Of a DNA stretch of 64,000 bases, positions 1-9,008 are shown piece by piece. The DNA is from Aurantimonas aggregata (GTDB taxonomy: Bacteria; Pseudomonadota; Alphaproteobacteria; Rhizobiales; Rhizobiaceae). Positions within the stretch are counted from its first letter, which is position 1, and every line of letters starts with the position of its first letter. Where the stretch lies: contig NZ_JAAAMJ010000015.1 of NCBI RefSeq assembly GCF_010500835.1, positions 38,743-102,742 of the forward strand, given 5' to 3'. The notes below the pieces were generated by a model. The model had not been told where the DNA came from. It worked only from the letters and a program-made list of their open reading frames with translations, and ran no database searches. The position numbers and the translations under genes were made by a program.

Positions 1-39
1 GCGCAGGAAGCAGTATAGGAATATTATCCGGCATCGTCA

Positions 40-579
40 TTGATTCGCCGGCAGTGCTCATTGCTTCCTTCGCGCTCCACTCTTTCCGGTTGCATCATCG
101 CGTCGGTGCTCGCGTCATCGATCTGGTCACCGGCGGCGGCTGACGACCGCTATCCGCGGAAGATCGCCGGTCCCGTCGAAGCGCGGGTCATCAAGGTCCG
201 CGACGGCGACACGGTCGAGGTCGAGGCGTTCGTCTGGCCGATGCAGGCCGTGCAGGTCGCGGTGCGGCTGCAGGGCATCGACGCGCCCGAGCATCGCGGC
301 AAGTGCGATGCCGAGAAGGCCGCCGCGGCCAGAGCCACCGATCGGTTGTCGGCCCTCGTGGGCGATCAGCCCGTCACACTGGCCGATATCTCCGGCGACA
401 AGTATTTTGGCCGCGTGCTGGCGACGCTGTCGACCGCCGACCATCCCGATCTCGCCAGGATCCTGCTCCGCGAAGGCCTTGTCGCCCCCTATGGCGGCGG
501 CAAGCGCCGCGACTGGTGCACCGGCGCCGACGGCCAGGATCTGAGCGCGGTCGAAGCAGGCACACTCAGCCCCGGCTGA
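40..579 (+). CDS. Secreted thermonuclease (SNase-like) family protein
   Basis: Probable exported calcium-dependent phosphodiesterase of the staphylococcal nuclease fold. An N-terminal signal-like segment (about residues 1-34, hydrophobic run then AAA before DD) is followed by one SNase domain. DGDT is at 56-59, RLQGIDAPE at 76-84 (matching the family's catalytic Arg and Glu), and GDKYFGRVLA at 119-128 carries the second conserved Arg. The 179-residue length suits a single-domain family member. The start is uncertain: the frame has no ATG, and TTG at 40 is the first start codon after an in-frame stop at 16-18. A second TTG lies at 61, which would shorten the signal. An AGGA lies about 20 bases upstream, so the Shine-Dalgarno is weak. 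Substrate is unknown. Confidence 0.8.
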   Translation: MIRRQCSLLPSRSTLSGCIIASVLASSIWSPAAADDRYPRKIAGPVEARVIKVRDGDTVEVEAFVWPMQAVQVAVRLQGIDAPEHRGKCDAEKAAAARATDRLSALVGDQPVTLADISGDKYFGRVLATLSTADHPDLARILLREGLVAPYGGGKRRDWCTGADGQDLSAVEAGTLSPG

Positions 580-680
580 TCCTGATCGGCTAGGCGACGT
601 GTCGCCTGGCGCCCAAACCGCACCTGACGATTGCCGTTGCGCCCCTGCCGCGATATGCGCAGAGCAGTGGCTTGCGAGCA

Positions 681-694
681 GTTTCACGTGAAAC
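681..694. promoter_or_regulatory. parS: parS site (ParB-binding), perfect palindrome
   Basis: GTTTCACGTGAAAC is a perfect palindrome and the canonical parS core. It lies 11 bases upstream of the cfa start and about 25.5 kb left of the candidate origin. It is the leftmost of eight parS-like sites in the window. Confidence 0.85.
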
Positions 695-705
695 GGGAAT
701 GGGCG

Positions 706-1980
706 ATGGCGACGGGCGAAGCGAAACTCGAGGCCATCGTGCGCGAGGCCGTCGCGGCCTTCCAGCCGAAGATCGCCGTGCGGCTATGGACCGGCGAGCG
801 CATCGGTCTGGCGGATGGGCCTGTCCTCGCCCTCAACGATCCTGCGGCGCTGGCGCGGTTGGCCCTCAGCCCGCGCATCGCCACGGCCGTCGAGCTCTGG
901 ATGTCCCGTGCCGTCGACATCGAGGGCGGGACGATCTTCGACATCGCCGGCGCGCGTTCCGGCGTCAAGACGCGCGATGCCCTGAAGCAGCTCGACAAGA
1001 TCAAGATCGCGGCTGCCCTGCCGGCGCTCTACGGCCTCTCGCGGCAGGGCAAGCGACAGGCGGCGGCGCAGGCCGGCGATGGCGCCGGCGCCAGCGGCTC
1101 GTCGATGGCGGCGATCCAGTTCCACTACGACATTTCGAACGATTTCTACCGGCTCTTCCTCGACGAGCGCATGCTCTATTCCTGCGCCTATTTCGACGGC
1201 TGGCACGACGATATCGACAGGGCGCAGCACGACAAGCTCGACATGATCTGCCGCAAGCTGCGGCTCGGGCCAGGCGAGCGCTTCCTCGACATCGGCTGCG
1301 GCTGGGGCGCCCTCCTGATCCACGCCGCCGAGCATTACGGCGTCACCGGCCACGGCGTGACGCTGAGCCAGGCGCAATACGATCTCGCCCGCGAACGCAT
1401 CGCCGCCAAGGGCCTGTCGGACAAGGTGACTATCGAGCTGAAGCCATTCCAGGACCTCACCGGCACGTTCGACAAGATCGCCTCGATCGGTATGTTCGAG
1501 CATGTCGGCTGGGACAATCACGATGCCTATTTCAAGGCCGTGCGGGGCCTGCTGCGGCCGAACGGCCTCTATCTCCACCACGCCATCACGCGGCCGGCCA
1601 AGGCGACGGATGCGAAATTTCGCAAGGGCACGAAGGAATATGCGGCGATCATCCGCTACATCTTCCCCGGCGCCGAACTCGACCATGTCGGCCATTCGAC
1701 GCAGATGCTCGAGAAGCACCGCTTCGAGGTCCACGACGTCGAAAACTGGCGGGAGCATTATGCCCGCACCTGCCGCCTCTGGCATGACCGGCTGGCCGCC
1801 CGCATGGACGAGGCGTCGGCGATCGCCGGCGAGGAACGGGCGCGGCTGTGGCTGCTTTATCTGGCCGGCGTCTCGCTCGGCTTCGAGCGGGGCGGCCTCC
1901 TGATCTACCAGACGCTGGCCTCGAAGCGCTCCAAGGGGCCCAGCGGCCTGCCGCCGACACGGCGCGACCTCTACGCCTGA
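706..1980 (+). CDS. cfa: Cyclopropane-fatty-acyl-phospholipid synthase
   Basis: SAM-dependent methyltransferase that adds a methylene bridge to unsaturated acyl chains of membrane phospholipids; cytosolic and membrane-associated. At 424 residues it has the usual family length. An N-terminal lipid-binding part is followed by QFHYDISNDFYRLFLD (about 138-153), YSCAYF (158-163), SAM motif LDIGCGWG (194-201) and the catalytic-region motif SIGMFEHVGWDNH. I chose ATG 706, which has purine-rich GGGAATGGG just before it. The frame stays open further upstream through the parS site, so GTG 688 is possible. Monocistronic by position, with a stem-loop some 90 bases downstream. Confidence 0.9.
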   Translation: MATGEAKLEAIVREAVAAFQPKIAVRLWTGERIGLADGPVLALNDPAALARLALSPRIATAVELWMSRAVDIEGGTIFDIAGARSGVKTRDALKQLDKIKIAAALPALYGLSRQGKRQAAAQAGDGAGASGSSMAAIQFHYDISNDFYRLFLDERMLYSCAYFDGWHDDIDRAQHDKLDMICRKLRLGPGERFLDIGCGWGALLIHAAEHYGVTGHGVTLSQAQYDLARERIAAKGLSDKVTIELKPFQDLTGTFDKIASIGMFEHVGWDNHDAYFKAVRGLLRPNGLYLHHAITRPAKATDAKFRKGTKEYAAIIRYIFPGAELDHVGHSTQMLEKHRFEVHDVENWREHYARTCRLWHDRLAARMDEASAIAGEERARLWLLYLAGVSLGFERGGLLIYQTLASKRSKGPSGLPPTRRDLYA

Positions 1981-2059
1981 GATCACCGTCAGCCGGCGAA
2001 CGGCGTTTGACCGCGGAGCGCCCCCGCGGCCGAGGCAGCAATCGTTCGGCACCTTCTTC

Positions 2060-2093
2060 GCCGACGTTTCTTGATTGTGGCGAAGAAACGGCG
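2060..2093. repeat. Inverted repeat downstream of cfa
   Basis: GTTTCTT (2066-2072) and AAGAAAC (2083-2089) form a 7-bp stem, extended by partly paired CGCC/GGCG flanks. It may act as a terminator for cfa, but no clear T-run follows. Confidence 0.35.
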
Positions 2094-2209
2094 CCCGCCC
2101 GCCTACAATGCGTCGTTCGCCGGTCTTGACGATTCTTGTCGATTTTGGCGGGAACCAGTACGGGCGGCATACATTCTTTCTCCACGATCAACTGTTGGAG
2201 AACCGAACC

Positions 2210-3085
2210 ATGCGCAAGACCCTTCTCCCCGTCCTTCTCGCCGGCGTCGTCATGCCGTTCGCTGCCTTCGCACAGGGCACGACCGCCCCGGCCACCACCG
2301 AAACCCCGTCGATGTCCGACGAATCGGCACCGGCCCAGTCGATGGAGCCAGCGGCTTCCCCGGATGCCGGCGGCGCCACGATGGACTCCACCACGACGGC
2401 AACCGACACGGTTACGCCGCCGGCCGAGGCCGAGTCTGACACGGCTGAAACTCCTGACATGGACATGGATACTGACACGGCGTCGACCCCGGCCGTGAGC
2501 ACTGGCACCGACATGGCGTCTGCTGGCGAAGGTCCGTTCGTCACCGTCCCGCCGACCGGCGCATGGCGCGCGTCCGACCTCGAAGGCAAGGATGTCTACG
2601 GGGCTGACGGCGAAAGCATCGGCTCCATCAGCGACGTCCTGCTGTCCGAGCAGGGTGAAGTGATGGCCGTCCTCGTTGGTGTCGGCGGCTTCCTCGGCAT
2701 TGGCGAGAAGGATGTCGCCGTGTCCATGGACGCGCTCGAGTTCGGCCCGGGCAAGACCGAAGGCCTGCCGACCGAGGCTGAAGCCGAAGCGACCGAAGAA
2801 GCTGCAGCACCCGCCGCTGGCGGTATGGCAGCCGATCCCGCCGCTCCGGCCGGTGGTGCCGACATGACCGCTTCGACGACGGAGACCGTGACCCCGGTCG
2901 TCGGCGAGGACAACCTGCCGGACCGGATCGTGCTCAACGTGACGCGTGAAGAGCTCGAGAACGCGCCGGCCTACGGCGAAGTGGCGACCGACATGGATGA
3001 CGACGCGGCTGCCACCGGCGCTGCGCCGACGACGCCGGCAACCGGCACCGGCATGGCGCCGACCAGCGACGCGCCGGCTCAGTAA
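2210..3085 (+). CDS. PRC-barrel domain protein, secreted or periplasmic, low-complexity
   Basis: Exported protein of unknown role with one PRC-barrel domain. The signal peptide MRKTLLPVLLAGVVMPFAAFAQG probably ends after AFA (about residue 20). Residues 24-110 are rich in Thr, Ala, Pro, Ser and Asp. The PRC-barrel follows (DLEGKDVYGADGESIGSISD onward, to DVAVSMDALEFG). The C-terminal part is again Ala/Glu/Thr/Pro-rich, with a short block (PDRIVLNVTREELENAPAYG) typical of rhizobial PRC-barrel proteins. ATG 2210 is supported by GGAG 9 bases upstream. Followed by a strong terminator. Related proteins often respond to envelope or general stress; that role is inferred from family only. Confidence 0.75.
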   Translation: MRKTLLPVLLAGVVMPFAAFAQGTTAPATTETPSMSDESAPAQSMEPAASPDAGGATMDSTTTATDTVTPPAEAESDTAETPDMDMDTDTASTPAVSTGTDMASAGEGPFVTVPPTGAWRASDLEGKDVYGADGESIGSISDVLLSEQGEVMAVLVGVGGFLGIGEKDVAVSMDALEFGPGKTEGLPTEAEAEATEEAAAPAAGGMAADPAAPAGGADMTASTTETVTPVVGEDNLPDRIVLNVTREELENAPAYGEVATDMDDDAAATGAAPTTPATGTGMAPTSDAPAQ

Positions 3086-3132
3086 GCAATCTGTGCGGTG
3101 GCGGGCTCCGGTCCGCCGCCCCTGACACGACG

Positions 3133-3169
3133 AAGGCCCGTGCCACCCTTGGTGGCGCGGGCCTTTTTC
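3133..3169 (+). terminator. Rho-independent terminator after PRC-barrel gene
   Basis: GGCCCGTGCCACC and GGTGGCGCGGGCC form a 13-bp stem with a 3-base loop, followed by five T. It lies 47 bases after the stop codon. Confidence 0.85.
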
Positions 3170-3210
3170 GTATCGGCAGGTCTCTGGTCGGTCGAAGCGG
3201 GCACCGCACA

Positions 3211-3245
3211 ATCAAAAGGCCGCTCCCTGTTTCCAGGAAGCGGCC
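3211..3245 (-). terminator. Terminator closing the tiny minus-strand unit
   Basis: On the minus strand GGCCGCT and AGCGGCC pair (7 bp), with a second CCTG/CAGG helix inside, followed by TTTTGATTG. It is oriented to end transcription coming from 3415 leftward. Confidence 0.7.
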
Positions 3246-3300
3246 CCGTGATGTCTCAATTACCGGAGGTCGTCAGACCGAAATCCGGATCTGCATATCT

Positions 3301-3378
3301 TTATACGAAGCGAGGAGGCTGCTCCGCCGCGTTGCCAAGATACTGAGACCCAACCGGTACCTGGAAATCACTCGACAT
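3301..3378 (-). CDS. Tiny 25-residue ORF with near-perfect Shine-Dalgarno
   Basis: I do not recognise this peptide. It begins MSSDFQVPVG and ends AEQPPRFV, has no Cys and no transmembrane segment, and is followed four bases on by an eight-codon frame (MQIRISV, 3296 to 3273). Support is contextual. AAAGGAGGTGATCC (3393 to 3380) is complementary to the 3' end of 16S rRNA over 14 bases, and its AGGAGG core lies 7 bases before ATG 3378. A promoter-like -35/-10 pair with 17-bp spacing lies upstream, and a terminator lies downstream. The unit is therefore self-contained, about 200 nt long. It could be a small protein, or a small RNA with a leader peptide. There is no run of one amino acid's codons, so a classical attenuator is unlikely. 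Confidence 0.5.
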   Translation of the reverse strand: MSSDFQVPVGSQYLGNAAEQPPRFV

Positions 3379-3394
3379 TGGATCACCTCCTTTC

Positions 3395-3413
3395 GCTTCG
3401 TTGAACACGAAGC
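3395..3413 (-). repeat. 7-bp stem-loop at the 5' end of the tiny unit
   Basis: GCTTCGT (3395-3401) and ACGAAGC (3407-3413) pair perfectly around a 5-base loop, immediately upstream of the strong Shine-Dalgarno and close to the predicted transcription start. Confidence 0.45.
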
Positions 3414-3414
3414 A

Positions 3415-3443
3415 AGTATGGGAAGAAAAATGCGGCAGTGCAA
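3415..3443 (-). promoter_or_regulatory. Candidate sigma70-type promoter of the tiny unit
   Basis: Minus strand: -35 TTGCAC (3443 to 3438), 17-bp spacer, -10 CATACT (3420 to 3415). Each element matches 4 of 6 consensus bases. It points into the 25-codon ORF. Confidence 0.5.
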
Positions 3444-3447
3444 GAGC

Positions 3448-3466
3448 CTGGCGCATTTTGCGCCAG
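3448..3466. promoter_or_regulatory. Perfect palindrome, candidate operator
   Basis: CTGGCGCATTTTGCGCCAG: 8-bp arms around TTT, ending 5 bases upstream of the candidate -35. This position suits an operator or activator site; the protein is unknown. Confidence 0.45.
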
Positions 3467-3560
3467 TTTCACGCAAGGTCTTGGCGGTGCAGGCGGAATG
3501 GGAGGCTCAACGGCAACGCCGTTAAGGGTTTGTTGGCGGCTCAGACGATTTGGAATGGGT

Positions 3561-3579
3561 CCCCGGGTCGAGCCCGGGG
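3561..3579. repeat. GC-rich palindromic extragenic element
   Basis: CCCCGGGTCGAGCCCGGGG folds into an 8-bp hairpin between the tiny unit and acs. Similar ...GGGTCGAGCCCGGGGATGA elements are common as dispersed intergenic repeats in alphaproteobacteria. I see one copy here. It may also serve as part of the acs 3' region. Confidence 0.5.
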
Positions 3580-3672
3580 ATGACGCCGAGAGGGTCGGTG
3601 TGCCAAGCCACTGGCGGTAGGGTGATGAGGGCTAGCCCCCCGTCGCGCCCGGCGACAAAGGCTGGCGCAGCC

Positions 3673-5622
<1,950 letters not shown>

Positions 5623-5765
5623 GCTCGTTCCTCCCGTCGCGCCGGTATGACGCCGGCATTTGGCGGGCAACTTAGTTTGAAACGTCGTCGAGGGTCCAGT
5701 TCGCGGGGGTTAGACTTTCGCGGGACACGAGCCCTGTCTGGATCAAGTTGCCCCACCACGTTGCC

Positions 5766-5803
5766 GATGCGGGATTCCTGCTGACACAGACAATTCCCGC
5801 ATC
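5766..5803. repeat. Inverted repeat in the acs / glyoxalase intergenic region
   Basis: GATGCGGGA (5766-5774) and TCCCGCATC (5795-5803) are perfect 9-bp arms 20 bases apart, in the 335-base divergent gap 5623-5957. I see no other clear element in that gap. It could bind a dimeric regulator or form an RNA hairpin. Confidence 0.4.
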
Positions 5804-5957
5804 TAGACTGCAGAAATGGCCGGAGGCGGCCAGCAGCCCGCGCCCCGAAGGGGCATGGCGAACGCCTCCACTTCTCCTTCCTGACCGTCTCAACCGTCGG
5901 GCGAAGGCGTTGGCAATGCGGGCGCCGACGGACACTTCGCCGGACGAGGGAGCGGAC

Positions 5958-6503
5958 ATGCGCGATCATCGCGATGCCAAGGCCATGGCTAAGGAGCTGC
6001 GGACGGCGCTTGCCGAACGCAAACTAACAATCACCCACAGTGAAGCGCTGGAAATCGTGGCGCGCCAGTTCGGACTGGCGAACTGGAACATCCTCGCAGC
6101 GAATCGAGGGGGCGCCGCCGAGCCCGACATGGCCGGGATGGCCTTCGAGCAGGCGGTGCCGATCGTGCGGATCTTCGACGTGGGCAAGGCGAGGGAGTTC
6201 TATCTCGGCTTTCTCGGCTTTACAGTGGACTGGGAGCATCGCTACGGCGACAATTTCCCGCTCTACATGCAGGTTTCGCGCGCCGGGCTCCGGTTGCACC
6301 TCTCCGAACACGCCGGCGACGCGACGCCGGGCGGCAACATGTGCGTCTACATGATCGGCATTCGCGCGCTTCACCGGGAATTGGCGGCGCAGGACTACCG
6401 CTACATGAAGCCGGGATTGCAGGATGAGGGCTCGCGGCTGGAGCTGCAGGTCACCGACCCGTTCAACAACCGCATCCGATTCATGGAGCTCAAGCCCGGC
6501 TGA
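5958..6503 (+). CDS. Glyoxalase/bleomycin-resistance superfamily protein
   Basis: Residues 1-50 (MRDHRDAKAMAKELRTALAE..., with HSEALEIVARQFGLANWNILAA) form the short helical domain often found before a VOC fold. Residues 60-181 form the VOC beta-alpha-beta module (VPIVRIFDVGKAREFYLGFLGF ... LQVTDPFNNRIRFME). The ending resembles bleomycin-resistance-like proteins, with the conserved Glu near the end of the fold. Catalysis is not established, and binding or dioxygenase roles are equally possible. ATG 5958 follows GAGGGAGCGGAC; the frame extends upstream to 5748 without a better ribosome site. Confidence 0.75.
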   Translation: MRDHRDAKAMAKELRTALAERKLTITHSEALEIVARQFGLANWNILAANRGGAAEPDMAGMAFEQAVPIVRIFDVGKAREFYLGFLGFTVDWEHRYGDNFPLYMQVSRAGLRLHLSEHAGDATPGGNMCVYMIGIRALHRELAAQDYRYMKPGLQDEGSRLELQVTDPFNNRIRFMELKPG

Positions 6504-6527
6504 TTACGCACCCGCTTGTGGAGTCTG

Positions 6528-6923
6528 TTACCCAAAAAGGCCGATCACCACGCTCATGATGACGATGACGCCGAACCAGTGCGCAGCGTTGAGATAGGTC
6601 AGCTTGCGGGACCGTGCCTCGTAGGAATGATCGACGACGATCGTCGTCAGGACGAAGCCGGCCCAGATCAAGACGCCGGTGATCAGAGCGTTGCCGATGG
6701 TGACTGCGCCGATATGGCCGACGATGCCGGCCAGCGCCGCGGCCATCACCAGTTCGGCGAGAAAGACGATCGCCAGTGGCCCGAATTTCAGCGCCGGGCG
6801 GCCGCCATAGCCGCTGGCTGTCATCCACGACTTCTCCACCGCGCGATGCCAGCCGAAGCCGAAAGCGAAGGCGAGGAGGGCGGCGACAATGACGCCGAGC
6901 GGGCTGAAACCGGTGAAACTCAT
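6528..6923 (-). CDS. DUF1761 family membrane protein
   Basis: 131 residues with four hydrophobic segments (about 8-28, 48-70, 76-96, 108-130), as in DUF1761 proteins of unknown function. Includes SFTGFSPLGVIVAALLAF at the start and FGFGWHRAVEKSWM just after the first segment, resembling the family's conserved FGxxWY-like stretch. Lies 55 bases downstream of the AI-2E-type transporter gene on the same strand and could be co-transcribed with it. Function unknown. Confidence 0.7.
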   Translation of the reverse strand: MSFTGFSPLGVIVAALLAFAFGFGWHRAVEKSWMTASGYGGRPALKFGPLAIVFLAELVMAAALAGIVGHIGAVTIGNALITGVLIWAGFVLTTIVVDHSYEARSRKLTYLNAAHWFGVIVIMSVVIGLFG

Positions 6924-6978
6924 GGGAAAGGCCTTTCGACGGACAGGATGCGAAGGAACGGTCGAACAGCGCTGAGGT

Positions 6979-8052
6979 TCACTGTGCAGCGATCGCAGCG
7001 TCGGCTTCCGCAGTCTCGGCCTCCTTGTCGTAGGGGCCCCCGAGCGTATCCTTGATATAGAGTTCCTCGACGATGGTCTTCAGCACCGCGACGACCGGGA
7101 CGGCGAGGATCACCCCGACGAGGCCGAACAATACGCCAAAGATCAACTGGGCACCCAGGGTGAGGGCTGGGGGAAGCGCGCTCGTCCAGCGCTGCGCCAC
7201 CGGCTGCGTCACGTTGCTCTCGATGCCCTGGATCAGGATGTAGGCACCAAGACCGTACAGCGCCATCTCCGTGCTGACCGCAAACCCGGACAGGACGATC
7301 ACGGCACCGGCGACGAAGGGACCTATTGTCGGGACGAAGGCGAATAGGCCTGCCTGCAGGGAGAGCAGGAACGCATTCGGCATGCCGATCGCGTAGAGGG
7401 CCCCGAGCGTCACGAGGAAGATCGTCGCCATCGAGATGGCCTGCCCGGCAAGCCACAGCACCAGCGTATGGCTGCTCTTGACCAACGTCTCGTCGATGCG
7501 GCGGCGCTTCGACTGGGCGAAGAGACTGGCCACGCCGCGCCGGTAGAGACCGGGCTGCCAGGAAATGAACACCGCGATGAAGAAGGCGATGAAGACGTTG
7601 CCGATGCCGCCTGCGATCGTGACGGCGGACGAGAAGATCCGGCCCGGATCGGGCAGGAGGTTCCGCATGCCGTCCTCGGCCTCCTCCTCGCCGACCGGAA
7701 TATCCATCTCGTCCAACAGTCCGGGTACCCGGTTGAGTTGCTCCTCGACGAGGGTGGTAAGGTCGCTGAACTGCTGGACGATGGTAAATCCGCCCCAGGC
7801 AAAACCCCCTGCGATCAGCCCCAGCAGCAAGAGGATCACCGCGACCAGTCCTGCCTTCTTCGGCAGTCCGGTCTTGTGGAGAAGCGATGCAAGCCCGGAA
7901 AATACCGCGGCAAGCAGCAGGCCGGCGAATACGAGGAAGATGGCTTCCGATGCCATCCAGACGAGCGCGGTCCCGGCCGCGAGCGCGATGACGATGCCGG
8001 CAGCGATCAATGTTCGCCGGGCATATTCGGCATCGCGTTGTGGAACCTGCAT
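6979..8052 (-). CDS. AI-2E family transporter (PerM/YdiK-like)
   Basis: 357-residue polytopic inner-membrane protein. Hydrophobic pairs near the N-terminus (15-65), a soluble central segment (about 90-150) with LVEEQLNRVPGLLDEMDIP, then several C-terminal helices. The diagnostic C-terminal region (FVPTIGPFVAGAVIVLSG, ...GIESNVTQPVAQRW, LVGVILAVPVVAVLK) is typical of the family. Members include autoinducer exporters, Na+/H+ antiporters and proteins of unknown substrate, so the name does not prove AI-2 transport. Start ATG 8052 is preceded by AAAGGGA. Confidence 0.85.
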   Translation of the reverse strand: MQVPQRDAEYARRTLIAAGIVIALAAGTALVWMASEAIFLVFAGLLLAAVFSGLASLLHKTGLPKKAGLVAVILLLLGLIAGGFAWGGFTIVQQFSDLTTLVEEQLNRVPGLLDEMDIPVGEEEAEDGMRNLLPDPGRIFSSAVTIAGGIGNVFIAFFIAVFISWQPGLYRRGVASLFAQSKRRRIDETLVKSSHTLVLWLAGQAISMATIFLVTLGALYAIGMPNAFLLSLQAGLFAFVPTIGPFVAGAVIVLSGFAVSTEMALYGLGAYILIQGIESNVTQPVAQRWTSALPPALTLGAQLIFGVLFGLVGVILAVPVVAVLKTIVEELYIKDTLGGPYDKEAETAEADAAIAAQ

Positions 8053-8189
8053 GGAAAAATCCCTTTAGAAGGGGCCTGTCCCCCTTGGGAGAAGCAACGA
8101 GCGCTGAGCCCGGTTCCGCGCAATCGCCAACACCGGGTCATTTCTGCCGCAGGGTGAGCCATTCAAGGAACAGGAAGATGACGAAACGC

Positions 8190-8864
8190 TCATCCGTAGT
8201 CGCGCGCTCCGAAGATCGCCGAGCCGACCCGCACCGAGGTTGCGCCGAAGCCGATAGCGGTCTCGTAGTCGCCGGACATGCCCATCGACAGTTTCGACAG
8301 CCCTGCTTCCTTCGCCAGCTTCTCGAGCAGGGCGAAATGCGGGCCCGGGTTCTCCTCGGCCGGCGGGATGCACATCAGCCCCTCGATCGCGAGCCCGTAT
8401 TCGCTGCGGCAGCGCGCGACGAAGGCGACCGCCTCGCCGGGCGCGATGCCGGCCTTCTGGGCCTCCTCGCCGGTATTGACCTGGACGTAGAGGCGCGGGT
8501 GGCGGTCCTGCTTGGCCATCTCCTTGCCGATCTCGCGGGCGATCTTCTCGCGGTCGACACTCTCGATGACGTCGAACAGTGCCACCGCCTCGCCCGCCTT
8601 GTTGGACTGCAGCGGGCCGATCAGCCGCAATTCGATGTCCGGGAACTCTTCGCGCAGCGCCGGCCACTTGGCTTTCGCCTCCTGTACCTTGTTCTCGCCG
8701 AAGACGCGCTGCCCCGCCTCGATGACCGGGCGGATCGCGTCTGCGTCATGGGTCTTCGACACAGCGACGAGGGTCACCGCGTCGGCGGCCCGGCCGGCGG
8801 CCTCGGCGGCGGCGCGGATCGATCCGCAGACCTGCTGGTAACGTTCGAGAATGGCGTCGCTCAT
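8190..8864 (-). CDS. YggS family pyridoxal-phosphate homeostasis protein
   Basis: 224-residue PLP-binding TIM-barrel protein of the YggS/PROSC family, which buffers cytosolic PLP and has no known enzymatic turnover. LVAVSKTHD (32-40) holds the PLP-binding Lys37. FGENKVQEAKAKW, the HFIG-equivalent RLIGPLQSNKAGEAV and GLSKLSMGMSGDYETAIGFGATSVRVGSAIFG are family signatures. ATG 8864 is chosen because MSDAILERYQ matches the family's N-terminus. Divergent from leuS; the 144-base gap shows nothing I can name. Confidence 0.92.
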   Translation of the reverse strand: MSDAILERYQQVCGSIRAAAEAAGRAADAVTLVAVSKTHDADAIRPVIEAGQRVFGENKVQEAKAKWPALREEFPDIELRLIGPLQSNKAGEAVALFDVIESVDREKIAREIGKEMAKQDRHPRLYVQVNTGEEAQKAGIAPGEAVAFVARCRSEYGLAIEGLMCIPPAEENPGPHFALLEKLAKEAGLSKLSMGMSGDYETAIGFGATSVRVGSAIFGARDYG

Positions 8865-9008
8865 GTTGCCTCGTTGCCCGAATGGCCGGTTTTGCCGCCT
8901 GCGGCAGAGAATCAACGGACGCCGATGTTGAACGCGGCGCCGACATAAGGGTAAGTCAGCGTCGACTTATCACGTCGGCTTCCGACGAACAGGGCCCCCC
9001 AACGCCGC

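Noticed and set aside
2150..2180. EcfG-type stress promoter upstream of the PRC-barrel gene
   Set aside because: GGAAC is present at 2150 but no CGTT -10 element occurs at the required distance.
3301..3378. PqqA-like precursor peptide
   Set aside because: The 25-residue peptide lacks the Glu-x3-Tyr pair of PqqA and no pqq genes are nearby, although a PQQ-type dehydrogenase lies at 36 kb.
3380..3393. Fragment of a 16S rRNA 3' end (GGATCACCTCCTTT)
   Set aside because: Similarity to 16S stops at this 14-mer; bases before it do not match rRNA. Spacing to ATG on the other strand fits a Shine-Dalgarno far better.
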